A stretch of 64,000 bases of DNA from Symbiodinium natans (Eukaryota; Sar; Dinophyceae; Suessiales; Symbiodiniaceae), in NCBI GenBank assembly GCA_905221605.1, contig CAJNDS010001113.1, positions 599,501-663,500 of the forward strand, given 5' to 3'. The notes below the pieces were generated by a model. The model saw only the letters and a list, made by a program, of their open reading frames with translations, had not been told where the DNA came from and did not search any database. Position numbers and translations under genes: made by a program. Positions 23,487 through 35,119 of the stretch are shown here, in pieces (the stretch's first letter is position 1; each line of letters opens with the position of its first letter).

Positions 23487-23576
23487 TAGTATTAGTATTC
23501 CCTTATGGTCCCTTTATAAGTATACCATACTTCCCTCCAAAACCCTATTCTAATTCTTAAGGCCCCTATATTACAT
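23487..23576 (+). repeat. Dispersed repeat family A, copy 2
   Basis: TGGTCCCTTTATAAGTATAC, then CCAAAACCCTATTCTAATT and AAGGCCCC, in the same order as in copies 1 and 3. Confidence 0.65.
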
Positions 23577-23835
23577 GCCCTATAAGCTCTCTTGTCAGGG
23601 GTGCCGCCATCGTCGGCGCCTGGCTTCGGCCCACAGGCAGCGCCACCATTCTCATCGGCCGAATCTCGTCTGCAGCATAGCCAGCATGGGCTACTGGGCC
23701 TTGATGAACTCGCCTAACCAACCCTATAAAAGGGCCGTTTTAAGGGGCTACAGGGTATAAATGCCCATGTAGGAGTCTACAGATCCGCCATGTAGGTTCC
23801 ACAGGTCTGCACAGGTCTGTAGGTTGAATATATGG

Positions 23836-23908
23836 GGGGGGGGGGGGGGGGGGGGTTTCGAAATAAGGGGTACCTTTTTTTTTTTTTTTTTTTGGGGGGG
23901 GGGGGGGG
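23836..23908. repeat. G-run, then T-run joined to a G-run
   Basis: A G-run of about twenty, then about nineteen T followed by about fourteen G. Confidence 0.9.
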
Positions 23909-24034
23909 TCCTTATCAATAACGGAATCCTACTCTTTGGGGTGATCACCTTGGGGGGTCGAAAGTCTCCTACTTGCGTAAACCCGCCCCATGTGGTTTGA
24001 CAAGGTTGATCAAGCCGATGTCAAGAGCTGCGGT

Positions 24035-24076
24035 ATAGGGTTTAGGGTTTAGGGTTTAGGGTTTAGGGTTTAGGGG
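24035..24076 (+). repeat. Interstitial (TTTAGGG)n array
   Basis: Six units. Confidence 0.95.
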
Positions 24077-24189
24077 TATATCATTGGATATCACAGGCGC
24101 CCCCCCCCCCCCAGAAGCCTCTCCCAGAGGTTCAAGTACAAGTTGTGGGATTTCAGGGCTGCAGGTAGACTGTCAGTTGAACGAAGTTG

Positions 24190-24241
24190 CCCTAAACCCT
24201 AAACCCTAAACCCTAAACCCTAAACCCTAACCCCTAAACCC
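24190..24241 (-). repeat. Interstitial (CCCTAAA)n array
   Basis: Seven units. Confidence 0.95.
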
Positions 24242-24522
24242 AAGGCGGGCCTATGCTTTGGGCTTTTCACTTAGGTGCCTGGCATCTGTGGAGCAGACCG
24301 GTCGGTTCCCAGGCACTCCGGTCCGACTTGAACCGAGTTGTCTCATCCTTTCGTCTTGCTAGAGTTCTTGAGACTTGGCAAACCCTGACCCACCCACGCA
24401 GAAATTTGAATTCCTCCAAGCATGGAATCCGACTCCCCAACAGCCACATTCCTAACTCACCCGTTGTTCTTTAGCATTCTGTAGGCTCTCGGAGCCTGTG
24501 GCACAGTGTCTGGGCTGCAGTC

Positions 24523-24655
24523 AGTGTATGTATGTGTACGTGTATGTGTACGTGTACGTGTACGTGTACGTGTATGTGTATGTGTATGTGTATGTGTAAT
24601 TATGGATGTAGATGTACGTATGTAGATGTATGTCTGTCTGTCTGTACGTGTGTGA
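24523..24655. repeat. GTGTAC/GTGTAT microsatellite and GATGTA repeats
   Basis: Alternating GTGTAC and GTGTAT hexamers, then GTAGATGTA and GTCT repeats. Confidence 0.9.
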
Positions 24656-24691
24656 AGTTTCGATAAGTCATTCACACAGCCGAGAAGTCAG

Positions 24692-24770
24692 GTTCATGGT
24701 TGCCAGACCTGCGAGCGCAGCGATCCCGGTTGGTACCACGAGCCAGGCGAGCGTCCGGCCAAAGATTTCA
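24692..24770 (+). CDS. Candidate exon, RPASA family copy 2
   Basis: GAAGTCAG precedes a frame reading FMVARPASAAIPVGTTSQAS, then VRPKISWWF. It aligns with copy 1 at 22,368 at both its RPASA start and its K.I.W.F end. It runs directly into a TTTAGGG array at 24,776. The gene it belongs to is unknown. Confidence 0.45.
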
Positions 24771-24775
24771 TGGTG

Positions 24776-24911
24776 GTTTAGGGTTCAGGGTTTAGGGTTT
24801 AGGGCCAAGGTTAGGGCTGAGGGTTTAGGGTTTAGGGTTTAGGGTTTAGGGTTTAGGGTTTAGGGTTTAGGGTTTAGGGTTTAGGGTTTAGGGTTTAGGG
24901 TTTGGGTTTAG
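24776..24911 (+). repeat. Long (TTTAGGG)n array
   Basis: About eighteen units, with one interruption at 24,804-24,820. Confidence 0.95.
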
Positions 24912-26864
24912 TGTACAAGTTCCAGGGTATGTGGCCCTGAACCCTCACCTGCAACACTTCATGCATGATTGAAGAAGCGTCAGGCCTCATGCATGAATAA
25001 GCTCCCCTCAGACCAGGCATGGATGGTAGTGCCTACAGAGCATCGTAACAGCACAAGCTTCGTTGTTGACAAAGCTGAAACGCTGTCAACGACGATGTTT
25101 TCCAAGCGCTGGCAATAAACAAGGCTTGCCACATGCAAAACCCGGCGACCACCGTAAATACCTGTTGTCTTCGACGGGTCCTTGCGACATACAGGACGCA
25201 GGCCAGAGTTCGACGTGCCTTCCGCGGTGTGGAGGGAGGTGTTCAGGATGATGGCTCACATCGCGTCTTTGGATCGTAGAACAACGCCGCCAGGGAATCG
25301 GCAAAAACTCTCAGGGTTCCTAGCAAGTTCCACCCGCCCCCCCCATTCCGATCATCAACTGCGACAGCAAGCCCGAAGGTAACCCTCGATCCCGAAAGCC
25401 CTCTGAAACCAGGAAGCCCATGACCTGAACCCCGTATCACCCCCAAATTCCAATCCCTTGAATCCCAATCAAGCTCGAGCAAACATGAAAACAATCGCAT
25501 CCTCCCAGGGCAACAGCCTTACCGTGGTCTCACAGCCATCACAGTCGCCACTGCCACCGCAACTGATCTTTCAACGTTGACGTCAGTTCGATTGAAGGGG
25601 AGAAAGTTAAGAGGGAGTTGCACATTTGGATGCATGTCGCGGTTTTCGGCATCCATAGCTGCATCGGTCGCTTGAAGTTTCTTGTTCCAGGTTGAGGGGG
25701 TTTAATCTATGCAAAGTTCACGCTCCATGGGCCGACCTGAGGGGAAACAAATCAAGAGTTCATTGGTGTCAAAAAACACACAACCCCAAACCTTAACACA
25801 TTTCAAGCTCGTGACTCACGGTTGTGTCCCGGGAGTGCAGTACACTGGTCCTATAGCTAGTTACTTCATGGCACACTGTGCTCCGCCGCGCGAGTCAAAT
25901 TCACTCCAGAAAGAAACCCGGCATCTGCTCCTTAAAGCACGAAGGGTCGCAGCCGGTACTCGTCGGTTGTCGCCCTATATTTCTATTTGCCACCCGGTCG
26001 TCGCGTGTGCCGCACTTTGCCCGACTTGGTGGTGGTTTAGAAGTGTATGGTTATAAGTAGTCAGCCGGAAAACTCCGTTTGCTCCCTTTCTTTGCCTGCC
26101 TTGCCACTTGCCTCACCGGGTCAAACCGGCCAAGGGAGGCAAGCGGGGCATCTAGGATTTTGCCTACGGGCACGGAAGTCCCCTTCACCGTCACTGGCAA
26201 ACCCTTCGTGCTTCGTGCGTGCTCTCGCTGCCTGCGGTTGCGAGGCATGCCGGTATCCTGGGTGGGGCATCTACAGTAACCAAGTATTCGCAGAATCCCT
26301 CAACCCCAATTCCGTCGACTTATCTTTCGGGATCTTTGGGTGGGGTGTGCTGTTGTGCAGGGACCTATAGCCCCGTGCAGGCAGCAAACCCGCACCCGGT
26401 CAACCAAGTGGCCAGGTAGGGGTAGGCTGAAGTTGGGAGCCCTCTAAGCCCGTCCATGAAAACCTGTCTGAGGTCTCTGACTAGTTCCGCAACTTGATGC
26501 TTTTGATGCCCCGCCACTCCACCATCAGAATCCTGATAGTGTGCTCTTGGCACAGTCATCTGGGCGCATGAAGGCATCGCGAAAAGCACGGTCTCCCCAT
26601 ATCGATGCTTATCGACGTCACAGGTCCGGCCTCACAAGCCGGGATTATGGCAGGGGGGGGGGGGGGGGGGCGCCCTGACCTCCCCACCTGCCTCAGCCCA
26701 GCTCGTCCTACCAGTTCGCCGCTGGGCAAGCTGGGCCAGTGCTCCAATCTGGGCGAAATCAGATGGCAGTCGCCGCGTGCATGACCACTGGTAAGTATGC
26801 GAGTCTTGTTTTGAGGGCCTTAAACCCTATAACCTTAATGCCTGAACCTAAAAAACCCCTGCAG
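24912..26864. other. No complete gene seen
   Basis: Unique sequence with short overlapping frames and a G-run at 26,653-26,670. Around 25,508 a QGNSL phrase recalls RPASA copy 1, but the match is too short to call. Confidence 0.4.
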
Positions 26865-26908
26865 CCGAGGCAGGTGCAACCGCAGCTCTCACCGCCAACA
26901 GTCTTCAG
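26865..26908 (+). CDS. Candidate micro-exon, Ala-rich
   Basis: CCCCTGCAG precedes a frame with EAGATAALTANSLQ, and GTGAGG follows, so both acceptor-like and donor-like sites are present. The exon would be 44 nt. The last 28 bases differ at only three positions from those ending at 22,604. Function is unknown. Confidence 0.45.
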
Positions 26909-27250
26909 GTGAGGGAGTCAGCGTTGAGGAGGTTGAACATGTAGGGTTCACATGTTAGGATACAAGTCCAGCTGCAGCCACAAGTGCTTCCTTTCGAGTG
27001 TTAAGCTAAACAAGCAAGGTGTTTGGGACTCAAGGCATGTTTTTGGCTGAGCTCCCTCATACATCTTGGGGCTCAAACCCCGTGCCATGTTCGGGCGATG
27101 GTGTTTTTGAAGTCTCCGCAGTTGTAACAGTGTTTTTTTGTGCATGTGGTTGTCTAGGTTTTCTGGTAGTGTACATAGTCTTCTGTGGCTGGACCCGTAT
27201 GACCGTGGAAATCCCATGTTGGTCACTGATCGCTTGCAAGTACTAAACCA

Positions 27251-27318
27251 TAAACCCTAAACCCTAAACTTTAAACCCTAAATCCTAAACCCTAAACCCT
27301 GAACCCGAACCCGAAACC
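27251..27318 (-). repeat. (CCCTAAA)n array with variants
   Basis: About nine units, including CCTTAAA and CCCGAA. Confidence 0.9.
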
Positions 27319-27422
27319 TACTTGGTTTTGGAAGTCTGCATCAGGATGCAAACCTTCGGGGACTCCTGGCGAGGCAGCTTGGCCCGCATGGAAGGATTCC
27401 TGACATGGGGGTTTACGCAAGT

Positions 27423-27492
27423 ACCCTAAACCCGAAACCCTAAACCCTAAACCCTAAACCCTAAACCCCGAACCAAACCCTAAACCCTAAAC
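27423..27492 (-). repeat. Interstitial (CCCTAAA)n array
   Basis: About nine units. It faces a long TTTAGGG array across 112 bp. Confidence 0.95.
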
Positions 27493-27604
27493 AGAAAGTA
27501 GGATGGAATCCTGACATCGGGGGCACCTCTAGGAGGGGCTTAGCTCTGACATGCTTTTGAAACTGGGAAGGCCTTGTTGTCGTTTCCGGGGGGATGAAGG
27601 GGGT

Positions 27605-27724
27605 GGGGTTTAGGGTTTAGGGTTTAGGGTTTAGGGTTTAGGGTTTAGGGTTTAGGGTTTAGGGTTTAGGGTTTAGGGTTTAGGGTTTAGGGTTTAGGGT
27701 TTAGGGTTTAGGGTTTAGGGTTTG
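27605..27724 (+). repeat. Long perfect (TTTAGGG)n array
   Basis: About seventeen units, ending in a G-run. Confidence 0.95.
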
Positions 27725-27849
27725 GGGGGGGTTCTAAGTGCGACCATTGCGTTTCAAGTACGGCAGGCTCCATTCATAAATGATCTGGTTGAAAATTGTA
27801 GTATGGTCGTCTTTGAGTCGAAGCCCTCAACTCAAAACACCCTAAGCAT

Positions 27850-27905
27850 ATAGGGTTTAGGGTTTAGGGTTTAGGGTTACCGGTTTGGGTTTAGGGTTTA
27901 GGGTT
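27850..27905 (+). repeat. Interstitial (TTTAGGG)n array
   Basis: About six units with one interruption. Confidence 0.9.
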
Positions 27906-30239
27906 GCCGGTTTTGGTGCCTCCGACCTCTGAAAATTGAAGTCGACCCCGAGTCTAAGTCTGTTTCAAGCCATCTCATGCAAAGCCCTGAACCCCTTAAG
28001 CGCTTGCACAAGTTTCGGCGTTGTAGCTAAAGCCGAAACCAAAAACAGTACACCCGAGGTATCCCAGCCTCCAGCAGGGCTCCCGTGTGACTTGGCACTC
28101 TGAGGTTTTGTGGTTTCGTGGCTTATGTTGTGGGGGGGGAACGAAGGGCTTGGGTGCTTAGAGATTTTTTGGGGTTTGAGGGTCGGAGTGGTGGCTGCGC
28201 GGCGGTGTGGAACATGTAGGAGTTCAATCCATTCCGCGACAACCCACAGCAACGCCCCGGGACGAAGCCAGGCAACAGCTCATCCCAGCAGCAATGTTAA
28301 GCCTGGCTTTGTGCTTCGCCCATGCCTAAAGACTAAAGACCATGGGCCTGTACTTGAAAGCCCTAAAATGGCTTCTCTAAGGGGGGTTAGAAGCATTAAG
28401 CATGCATGGGCCCCTAAATCTTGAATCCTAAAGGAATGTTATGTTCCAGACAGCCGCGCGACTTAAGGGTTTTTGAAGCAACCTGCCGCAACAGGGTTTG
28501 TAACCGGGGGGGCGGGGGGGTGGGGGGGGGTTAGGGTTTACGGTTTAGGGTTGGGGGCGGGGGGGGGGGTTTGTCGGCCTCAGCCGTGAGAAGAGTTTAC
28601 CTCAAGCCTTGACCAATGCCCCGCAAGAGCTTGACGCTTCGTGATTAGCGACTGGCAGCTCTAGGGTTCTGAGCAGGTATGCGCCACCAGCTCCGATGGC
28701 GTTTCAAGCACCAGCACCGGTCGCCCAGAGCTCGATTAGTAGCGTTGGCAGGTTGGGTGTTCAGGGTTGAGGGTCAGCGAGGGGCCTTTAGGGCCGCAGG
28801 CCTGAGTGGCTCTTGCATAAGCCGTACTGGTAGTCAAGGATTCAAGTAAACCTCATTGCCGCACGACCGACACTTATTTCGGTTGAGCTCATGCGAATCT
28901 AGGGGGTCTCATTTGCCATGAGAATGCGCATTTCCCAAAGCGTTGGAACATAACCCATGTATCTATTTCAGGGAAGCTTTGCAGACGTTTGGAAAGCAAA
29001 AGGGCGATGCCGGCATCTGGCTTTGAAAAGTTGCAAAAGCGCCTTCGCAGCTCGGCTGGCCTTCGCAGTGAAAACCTTGAAGGCAGTCAACACGGACCTC
29101 GTTGCGAGGTCATATGGTGCCCTTCATCTTAGTGGTTTGAGGGGCACGTGCCTTTCAGTAGTGTGACGCGCATTCGGGCTTTTGGGGTCCCACCCAGTAT
29201 TGTGGACCAGGATTTTGAAAAAAATAGTTCCGTGTTTCGAGTGCGCCGCGTGCGCAGTATGGCTTTGCAGAGTTTTTCTGTCTTCGGGCCGTCCGGGCGC
29301 TAACCCTGGTTGAGGGTGCTATCTTTAGTTATGGCTTCCTGGAAGATTGCTTTGCTTCAGTTCGGTTGATGGGTTCCATATAGTCGTTTAGCACCAAGCA
29401 GCGAATCGCCCCGACAATCCGAGGTTGCCGCTCCAGGATTCGGCGTGCTGAATTCCTGGCCTTGCCTCTGCAAGCAATTAGGTGCACGGCAAACATGGCC
29501 AAGTGCTGGCTGAAGCATCGAGTCACGAGAGGAGCTGGGGTCCGTGAGGCGCTCTGTTGGCCTTTCGCCGCCAGAAGCTCTCACACAATGGATCAATGAA
29601 CAGATCGACATGGTTCAGGGTCATAGAGTTATGAGTTGCGGTCTTGCAGCCACAGGGTCAGAGGCACAAATGCCCGGCCCAAAGCCTGCTTTTGTTCTGA
29701 ATGCGGTTTATGGATTCCCGGCTTCCCAAGATTATGAGATCTTGTATCTTCTTGAGTGATCAAGTTCAGTGGAGTCTTACCAGACTCATTACAGCTTCGG
29801 AGGGAAAGCTGCGCCGGACACCTCCCCAAACCAACAAACAACTGTGCAGCTAACAGATGGCTCCTTGAGCATATATGCCCCCAAGTCACCAAGTTCCAAA
29901 CCCTCAACCCTAAACCCTAAAACCCTAATGATGGCTGTTGATACTTCAACTCTGTAGATTTGTGGCGTTTTCCAGTCGAGGCTTCCACCACTGTGACATG
30001 TCGAATTCAATCGTTCAACAGCTGTGTTCATGGTTTGGCACTGGAGCAGTGCTGGAAGTTGACTGGTCTAGGCAAATGTCGGTCACTTCCATAGACCCTA
30101 CGTAGATGTTCTGAAAACGCACAAGGGTGTTCGGACTGTCCTAACGCTCGGAACACATTCTGTTGACACTGGAAATTGTGAGAAGTGAGGAAGCTTGTAA
30201 CATGTTGATCTTCCAGCTTGACCGTTTCGGCTTGAATCA
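27906..30239. other. No complete gene seen
   Basis: Unique sequence. There is a G-rich tract with two TTTAGGG-like units at 28,507-28,570. A few short telomere-type units lie at 29,901-29,925. Confidence 0.4.
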
Positions 30240-30271
30240 AAAACCCTAAACCCCAAACCCTAAACCCTGAA
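30240..30271 (-). repeat. Short (CCCTAAA)n array
   Basis: Four units with variants. Confidence 0.9.
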
Positions 30272-30446
30272 TCCATGAATCACAACTCAACTCGCGGCCG
30301 GCTTTCCCTCGGTTGGCGTTCCCTTGCTTGGGTTCTTTGGATGGGCGCCAATCAGTTTCCTTAGGGCAGGACACGAAGCGATGCCCAAACTCCGACCGGC
30401 ACTACGCGTAGTCGGGAAATAAAAGGCTTCACTTACCAGGGCGGGC

Positions 30447-30530
30447 CATTCTACCCTATATCCCCCTAAAAAGGCCCTTTATAGGGCTGATTGTGGGGAG
30501 TATTTATAGGGTATACTAGCCCATCCGGGT
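30447..30530. repeat. Foldback element, diverged relative of 34,571-34,659
   Basis: Imperfect inverted ends (GGGCGGGCCATTCTACCC and GGGTATACTAGCCCATCC) flank an AAGGCCCTTTATAGGGCTGA core. The core matches the other two copies. Confidence 0.55.
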
Positions 30531-30566
30531 TTGCTGCCGGGCATTCCATTCTGCTTCCTGAACAGG

Positions 30567-30690
30567 CGCCTTTGGCTCCAGTAGCCCCGAAGCGCAAACC
30601 CAGCCCCGAAGTCCTTTCTTCGCAAGCTTCCAAGGGCCCTTCAAAAAACTTCCCAGCCTCTAAAACCCTAGGTACCCGAGGCCCCGCATG
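30567..30690 (+). CDS. Candidate terminal exon, Pro/Lys-rich
   Basis: CCTGAACAG precedes a frame reading APLAPVAPKRKPSPEV, LSSQASKGPSKNFPAS and KTLGTRGPA, then a TGA. The low-complexity basic composition resembles the exon at 15,272. No motif or upstream exon was found. Confidence 0.3.
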
Positions 30691-30796
30691 AAAGAAAGCA
30701 AATCCGAACTTCGTTGAGTCTGGCAGCTCGCAGGTGCCTGACGGATGGAGAGGCTCTCCGGCTGCGACGAGGGTTTATTCATAGGGATCCCCAAGA

Positions 30797-30888
30797 GGTT
30801 TAGGGTTTAGGGTTTAGGGTTTAGGGTTTAGGGTTTCGGGTTTCGGGTTTCGGGTTTGGGGTTTAGGGTTTAGGGTTTAGGGTTTAGG
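30797..30888 (+). repeat. (TTTAGGG)n array with TTTCGGG variants
   Basis: About thirteen units. Three consecutive TTTCGGG units sit in the middle. Confidence 0.95.
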
Positions 30889-33382
30889 TGCTGAGCTCTG
30901 GCAGTACAGGTTGTACAGGCCGTTTCATGGGTGTGAGTATTCAGGCATGTAGAGGTCAGTTCTGGAAGTTGGGGATGTCAGGGTTGTGTTCGCCTCAATA
31001 AGAGGTCTGTCGCGTCGGTGTTCCGGGTTCACGCATGAGCGGAGTGTTCGAGATCGGCCACCAAGTTTGTACAGCTCAAGGCAGGCAGAAACTGTGTTCT
31101 TGTACTGGGGCTCCTTTCCTAAAGTCTCCTTGCATTCTCTCCGTCGGTACGATCAAGTCTATATAATTTTCATTGAGTCATGGTGTCGTGAAAGGTTTAT
31201 GGAATTTAAGCGGGAGCCGGCCGCTGTCTGAACCCAAGAAGAACTGGCCGCTAAGCAGCTCTATAGACTCCATTCTATGGCTGCGGCTATAGACTCTGCC
31301 TTACAAGATCGAGAGAAGCACATGCAGCCACACAGAGCCCGGAAACTTAAAAGGTGTCGAGTCGATGTGGTTTTTGGTTTCGCTTTTTAATGTGGCTTTT
31401 TAGACTTGCAGAGCTTCTAGAGCTTGAAGGGCTGCATACGAGCTATGGTTCAGCTTTCAGCATGATGTCGGGGACTTCATCTGCAACGGCCCCCTGTGCT
31501 CCATAACGATACATATCCACCAGCCGCAGCCCCTCCTCACCCATCCCTCACACGAAGAGCTCGAAAGCCCTAAGTCTGGAAGTACTGGCCAGGTGGCTCT
31601 GCGTCGCCGTGGTCCTGTCCTGGCCTAGCAGCAGCCAGAAGCCTCCCAGCGCCGACTCCGGCGACTAAGCTCAAGTGCTCGGTTTAGGGTTTGGGGTTTG
31701 GGATTTAGGGTTTAGGGTCTGGGGTTTTTGCCTAGGTTTTGGAGTACTATACCCAATTACTTTATTTGGTTCTGGGTTCCTATTAGAGCTACTTATACCT
31801 CAAAAGTCTACTCTGAAGTTTGCACATGCAAGATCTGCTCTGACCGGTTTTCTCTTTTCAGAGTTTATCAGAACGGGGTTCAGGCTTTGTGCGCGAACAG
31901 CCTGTCCAGAGCAACACGAGGACGAGAGCAATGAACAGAAGGACATAAGGTGCCGAAACATGTGTGGGAGGCACAGTCTGCCTTCGCTGACTGTAGAAAG
32001 GCACCATGACGGGGCCCTTGTGACTGATGCTTGCCGCCATTGCCTGCAGACTTTAGCAAACTAAACGGTCTCAAGGGCGCCTGACCCAGGCTTTGTGGCT
32101 TTCGACTTGCAAAGGCGAATTGCCGGCATATCTGCAGACAACTGGCTGACTGCCAGACATGATTCGCCTGCCAAATAAACCGCAAACACACCACTGAGGC
32201 TTTTGCCAGAGGCTCCGTGGGCTATTCCGAGGTTCTGAGGATCTGGTGCTTTCAAAGGAATTGTCAAACCGTTCGATTGCAGCTTTGGACAGCCCAGGGG
32301 ATAAAGGGCGTGACATTCGAGTTTATTACTGAACATCCTGGAAGGAGGAGGCTTCAGGAATCTACTCAGCCCTTCTCTTGCCTGTTCAAGACCAGTGTAG
32401 ACCTCTGACAAGTCTGGGCGCCCAGGGCCCCTGGGCAGTGTTGTTGGCGGCACGGCATCTACAGAGCCCATTCCTGGCAGTATCTTGACCTATAGGCGAG
32501 TTTGAAGCCGCCTTTCCCACCAAGACAGTCATCACCATGTACGGAGTTTTACCTTGTGCTTTCGTGCGTTGTGTGGGCGCTTGCTCGCAGAATTACGCAC
32601 GGGGATTTGGCATGTTTGGTGCTTGGTCTTTGTCGGGCTTAGGCGCATCTTGGGGTTCATCGCAGCATGTCACGACAGTGCTTGAAAGGCGGAATTTATT
32701 CGGCGGGCGCGCCGTCGGGGACTCGGCTTTCAGGTCTCTTCTGTTTGTTTTGCGACGGCCTGTCGGTGTTAGTGGGTTCTTTGCTGTTGTTTCTACTGGA
32801 CCATTCAACCTGCAGTTCAGGAATCAAACAAACGTTTAGGCATCTTTGGGCCTAAAGGTTTCCGCGAGAGCCAAGATGTCATAAGAGCTACGGATGTAAA
32901 CGCTATGGGGTCCTTTCGGGGTGCTCGCCCAGAAAAAGCTTGAAGCCATAATTGTGCTGCAAAGAGCAACTGCGCGCCACGCCGTAGTTCCAACGTGGTT
33001 GCACCTCTTTGCTCGACGCCCCGCCCGTGCAGCTGTTTCACCGGCTCAGATTTTTCCCGAGGAGCCAGAGGATCAGATTTTAAGCTCAGAGGCGATGGCG
33101 TGTAGTGAACGTGGCAGTTGCGGAATACTTACACACATCAGCCGAAGTATGAATCCACTCCATCTGGTCAAGCACAACAACAATCAGCTCTAGATGAGAC
33201 TTAGATACTTTAGAGAACTAGCTTGTTGCCAGACTTCGGGGTCAAGATCCACAATACTTCAAGCCATATAGCCAGATAGCACTGTGTTGGCGCTGCACAT
33301 GTACCGCAAAGCGGCAGACTCCCGCAGCGCAAGCGGCCAGGAAATCTCAAAGTGGCCCAAGGCGTCTTTGCAGGGACTTTGG
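30889..33382. other. No complete gene seen
   Basis: Only overlapping frames of up to 136 codons without motifs. A degenerate TTTAGGG stretch lies at 31,680-31,729. Confidence 0.4.
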
Positions 33383-33405
33383 AACCCTAAACCCTAAACC
33401 CTAAA
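33383..33405 (-). repeat. Short (CCCTAAA)n array
   Basis: Three units. Confidence 0.9.
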
Positions 33406-34562
33406 AAACTGCGGGCTTTGGACATTTGGACTTTGGGCTGGAGCAACGGCAAGATGTGCCGGGAGTTGCGGACCATTTGGAGTCTGCGCCATAAGATTTC
33501 TGCCTGCTGCATTTAACAAGCAGGGCTTGCGGGTTGGCAACCACCAGTCAGTCAAGCACAAAGTTCGCCAGGGCAGGCAGAGTTTTGTTGATTGCCTTGC
33601 TCAGGTTAACGACTGCACATCTCTGAAATGTGCCTTGGCAGTTTCACTATGCTCACATGACCTCCAGGGGGCGCCGAAGTATGTCGATTCAAGGGCAGCG
33701 TTGAAGTTGTCCAAGGTGGTTTTGTAGCGAAGCTGCAGTATGTGGCTTCAGAGCTTTGCCCAGATCAAAGAACAGACGCTCATGTAGAACCCCTCCCCCC
33801 CCGGCCTGAAAGAGAAAGCGAAGCCATGTCACGTCTATTCTTCATACTCTCCGTCGAGATACTCTCGTCCGGCAATGGAAGAAATAGTACGATCTTTCTG
33901 CAACCTTACTTGTTGATACTTGCTGATGAGCGCAGCACGACGGCATTCATCCCTGACTCCCACAGTCCGCTGCTAGCGCCAGGGCCTTTTGCCCTCTTTC
34001 AGGCGTGTTTGCAACTTTGGCTTCGCCGTCGTTTTTGTCAATCCAGCAAATTATATTTGCCCAAACTTTCCGACATCCCCTTGACACTGAGCTCAAGCGT
34101 GATATTGAGAACCCGGAACCCCGAAACTTGCCAGTACAGCCGCCGACAGCAGTCAACCGCTGGTACCGAGGTTTAGGCTTGCGTGGGTTATCGTGTCTCC
34201 AGGGCCGTTTGATGCTACAAGGCGCACATGGAAAGGTCAAAGCTCTCCAGACAAGCGGTTTCTGTGGTGGGTGCAAGGTGTCTTGTTCAGGATTTTCTTT
34301 CTGGATCCTGCCTCGCTGCGCAGCACACACTGCAGGTGGAGATGGTGGTGGAGATGGCAAGGCGAAGTTCAATAGAACGTGCCGGGCCCAGATAATTCAA
34401 AGACAGTCTCAGACCCTCAACCAGTTTTTGTGCGATTCGAGCCCGCCAGCTACTGCTGTACCAGGTCTGAACATCCGCCTGGATTCTACAGCACTCTGTT
34501 AGCGTCCAGAGGCTGAAAGTGCTTAGAGGTCCTGAAAGACAAGTTTCCCTGAACTTGGTGCA
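33406..34562. other. No gene seen
   Basis: Frames of 144 and 165 codons on the plus strand overlap each other and a 141-codon minus frame. None has a motif. Confidence 0.4.
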
Positions 34563-34570
34563 TGGAACCA

Positions 34571-34659
34571 GGATGGGCTATTAAACCTTATAATCCCTTA
34601 AAACGGCCCTTCAGAGGGTTGATTATGGGGATTGCAAGGCCTATTATAATAGCCCATCC
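34571..34659. mobile_element. Foldback/MITE-like element with 8-bp flanking duplication
   Basis: The 89-bp element begins GGATGGGCTATTA and ends with its exact reverse complement. It is flanked by TGGAACCA at 34,563-34,570 and again at 34,660-34,667. An 8-bp target duplication is known for hAT and some other DNA transposons. The internal AAACGGCCCTTCAGAGGGTT is itself palindromic. No coding capacity. Relatives lie at 30,447 and 41,996. Confidence 0.7.
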
Positions 34660-34842
34660 TGGAACCATATGAACTTGACCTCCGACTTTCAGTGAACTGC
34701 AGCTTGAGAAGCTGGAGCCCTGGGAACCGGGCATTTAATAAAATGTTGGTGGGTGCTTGTTGTAGAAGAGTCCCGCATGTATTAAGGTCCCAGACCCAGG
34801 AACTTACGCGCCTCCGAGCGCCTAATTCTTGCAGGGTTCAGC

Positions 34843-34907
34843 GTTTAGGGTTTAGGGTTTAGGGTTTAGGGTTTAGGGTTTAGGGTTTAGGGTTTAGGGT
34901 TTAGGGT
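34843..34907 (+). repeat. (TTTAGGG)n array
   Basis: Nine units. Confidence 0.95.
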
Positions 34908-35041
34908 ACGGCCTTAGATTCTTGATCCTATCCAACCTGAGAGCCCGTGTGAGCTGAGGCGTGCGGATTGTTCTTGGCCGAATTTGCTTGGCCCTACGAA
35001 ATGCACCAAGGCGGTGGTTGGAATGCTCCGGGTTATTAGCA

Positions 35042-35119
35042 CTAAACCCTAAACCCTAAACCCTAAACCCTAAACCCTAAACCCTAAACCCTAAACCCTA
35101 AACCCTAAACCCTAAACCC
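35042..35119 (-). repeat. (CCCTAAA)n array
   Basis: Eleven units. Confidence 0.95.

Noticed and set aside
33742-34502. Plus-strand frames of 144 and 165 codons
   Set aside because: They overlap each other and a 141-codon minus frame. No motif supports any of them.
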